From Neisseriaceae bacterium CLB008 (lineage in GTDB: Bacteria > Pseudomonadota > Gammaproteobacteria > Burkholderiales > Neisseriaceae): 64,000 nt of DNA. Shown one piece after another: positions 62,748 to 64,000 of this stretch (position 1 is its first letter; every line of letters begins with the position of its first letter). Location: NCBI GenBank assembly GCA_041228285.1, contig CP166133.1:806001-870000 (forward strand), written 5' to 3'. The notes under the pieces are model-generated. The model worked only from the letters and a program-made list of their open reading frames with translations, made no database searches and was not told the DNA's origin. Position numbers and translations under genes: made by a program.

Positions 62748-64000
62748 ATGAGTTTGTCTAACCCGCCAGATGCGTCTTGGCGCGCCCTCTTATCGGGCCG
62801 TAACGGCCTACGCAGCATTGCGCTGGCCGGCGGCGTGGCCCTACACGCGATTAATGTCTACATTGTGGTCACCATTTTGCCCAGCATCATTGCCGACATT
62901 GGTGGCTTAGCCTATTACGCCTGGAGCACCACGCTGTTTGTGGTGACGTCTATCGTGGGGTCGACTTTGGCGGCCAAGTTGATTGACCAGCTTGGTCCGC
63001 GTTGGGCTTATTTATTGGGGCTGGCGGTGTTTAGCTGCGGGACTTTACTGTGTGCTTTGGCTCCGTCGATGCCGCTGCTGCTGCTGGGGCGCAGCATTCA
63101 AGGTTTGGGCGGTGGTATTTTGATGGCTTTAAGCTACGCCTTGATTCGTCTCTTGTTTGAATCGCATCTATGGGCTCGCGGCATGGCCTTGGTATCGGGC
63201 ATGTGGGGCATTGCGACTTTATGCGGTCCAGCCATTGGCGGCCTGTTTGCTCAGGGCGGACATTGGCGCTGGGCATTTTTATTTTTATTGCCGGTGGCGC
63301 TGGTGTTGGCGCTGATCGTGATGCGTGAGCTGTCGCCGCATCCGGTGAAAAGCCCGGTGCCGATCCGTATCCCTGCCTTGACCATCGGCCTCTTGGTGGC
63401 GTCGGTATTGGTGATTTCGGTGGCGAGCCTGTCGCCTGATTTAATGTGGCAAGTATTGGGTATTGTGGCGGGCTTGGCCATTGTGGTGATGGTGGGGCGG
63501 CGGGACACGCGCGCTCAGGTGAAGCTATTGCCCAGCGGTGCCTATACGCTGTCGACGCAGCTGGGCGTGGTGTATGCGATGATGTGTTTATTGGTGGCCA
63601 GCATCACCCCAGAAATTTTCGTGCCGTATTTCTTACAAACCATTCACGGCTTTAGTCCGCTGACGGCAGGCTATATGACGGCGGCGATGGCGGCGGGCTG
63701 GACGGTGGGTTCGGTGTACAGTGCGGGTAAAAACGGCCACATTGTGGCCAGCATGCTGAAGTTTGGGCCCTTAGTCATCGTGGTGGCGCTGTTGAGCCTA
63801 GCCGCCATGACGCCGCTGCTAGGCTGGCTTACTGCTACGCCACAGTTGGTGGTGTATTGCATTGCTTTAGCGGGCGTGGGCCTAGGCATTGGCATGGGCT
63901 GGCCGCACCTGCTGACTCATGTGCTTAACTCTGCGCCCAAGGGTCAAGAAGGATTGGCTTCGGCTTCTATTTCCACCATCCAGCTATACGCCACGGCGTT
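62748..64000 (+). CDS. MFS transporter, runs off the window end
   Basis: Membrane transporter, 417 codons visible and no stop before the window end. It starts at the ATG after AAAGGAATCATTC. Helix 1 includes NVYIVVTILPSIIADIGG, and the MFS loop-type sequence AKLIDQLGPRWAY and GRSIQGLGGGILMALSYALI follow, as in drug/proton antiporters of the DHA2-like group. It is probably repressed by the divergent COG2345 regulator through the palindrome in front of it. The substrate is unknown. Confidence 0.87.
   Translation, partial: MSLSNPPDASWRALLSGRNGLRSIALAGGVALHAINVYIVVTILPSIIADIGGLAYYAWSTTLFVVTSIVGSTLAAKLIDQLGPRWAYLLGLAVFSCGTLLCALAPSMPLLLLGRSIQGLGGGILMALSYALIRLLFESHLWARGMALVSGMWGIATLCGPAIGGLFAQGGHWRWAFLFLLPVALVLALIVMRELSPHPVKSPVPIRIPALTIGLLVASVLVISVASLSPDLMWQVLGIVAGLAIVVMVGRRDTRAQVKLLPSGAYTLSTQLGVVYAMMCLLVASITPEIFVPYFLQTIHGFSPLTAGYMTAAMAAGWTVGSVYSAGKNGHIVASMLKFGPLVIVVALLSLAAMTPLLGWLTATPQLVVYCIALAGVGLGIGMGWPHLLTHVLNSAPKGQEGLASASISTIQLYATA

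Overview
The window is a stretch of bacterial chromosome with moderate G+C content. It is most likely from a betaproteobacterium, possibly of the Neisseriales or a related order. The reasons are a DUF3460 gene (a family known mainly from Betaproteobacteria), the order pcnB-folK-deoxynucleoside kinase-panB-panC, and purEKC and ychF-tyrS blocks. I saw no repeated Neisseria-type DNA uptake sequence, so a placement inside Neisseria itself is not supported. No phage, transposase, plasmid or CRISPR genes are visible.

Layout. 1-9.3 kb: the 3' part of the proline symporter gene putP, a palindrome-rich repeat region, tRNA-Glu and tRNA-Ala, a SanA-like protein, an AraC/MFS pair, and a cyanide-insensitive-type cytochrome bd operon (cydA, cydB and a 54-residue third subunit). 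9.7-13.4 kb: a ferric iron ABC transporter whose binding protein gene faces the permease and ATPase genes. 13.6-23.4 kb: a full carbon-phosphorus lyase operon, phnCDE-GHIJKLMNP, behind a Pho box. 23.4-24.4 kb: a MerR regulator facing a DUF2938 membrane protein across a 19-bp-spacer promoter. 24.5-33.6 kb: a Fur-box-led heme acquisition locus with a very long TonB-dependent receptor, a hemophilin-like secreted protein, a Slam-type (type XI) secretion barrel and a CopD-like membrane protein. A second Fur-like box follows, then a NarX/NarL-like two-component pair. 33.6-37.8 kb: yceI, pirin, LysR, ycaC and DUF924 genes. 37.8-50.5 kb: housekeeping genes (purEKC, a CpoB-like lipoprotein, an O-methyltransferase, pcnB, folK, panBC, ychF, tyrS). 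50.5-57.9 kb: an Orn/Lys/Arg decarboxylase, HU, and an Lrp-controlled module of diaminopropionate ammonia-lyase, M20 amidohydrolase and amino acid permease. 57.9-64 kb: an OmpA-like lipoprotein, a YaeF-like lipoprotein hydrolase, a YeiH/YeiE pair, and a cysteine-rich COG2345 (SufR-like) regulator facing an MFS pump that runs off the end.

The most notable region is 24.5-33.6 kb. Hemophilin/Slam/receptor loci are known from other Proteobacteria. Here the set is joined by a four-helix CopD-like protein and by a sensor kinase whose NarX-type P-box has lost the nitrate-binding residues, with a Fur-like box directly in front of it. This suggests an iron- or heme-linked signalling branch. Other points of interest are hairpins placed between co-directional genes, the threefold in-frame tandem repeat at the end of yceI, and clean operator palindromes at three regulator/target pairs.
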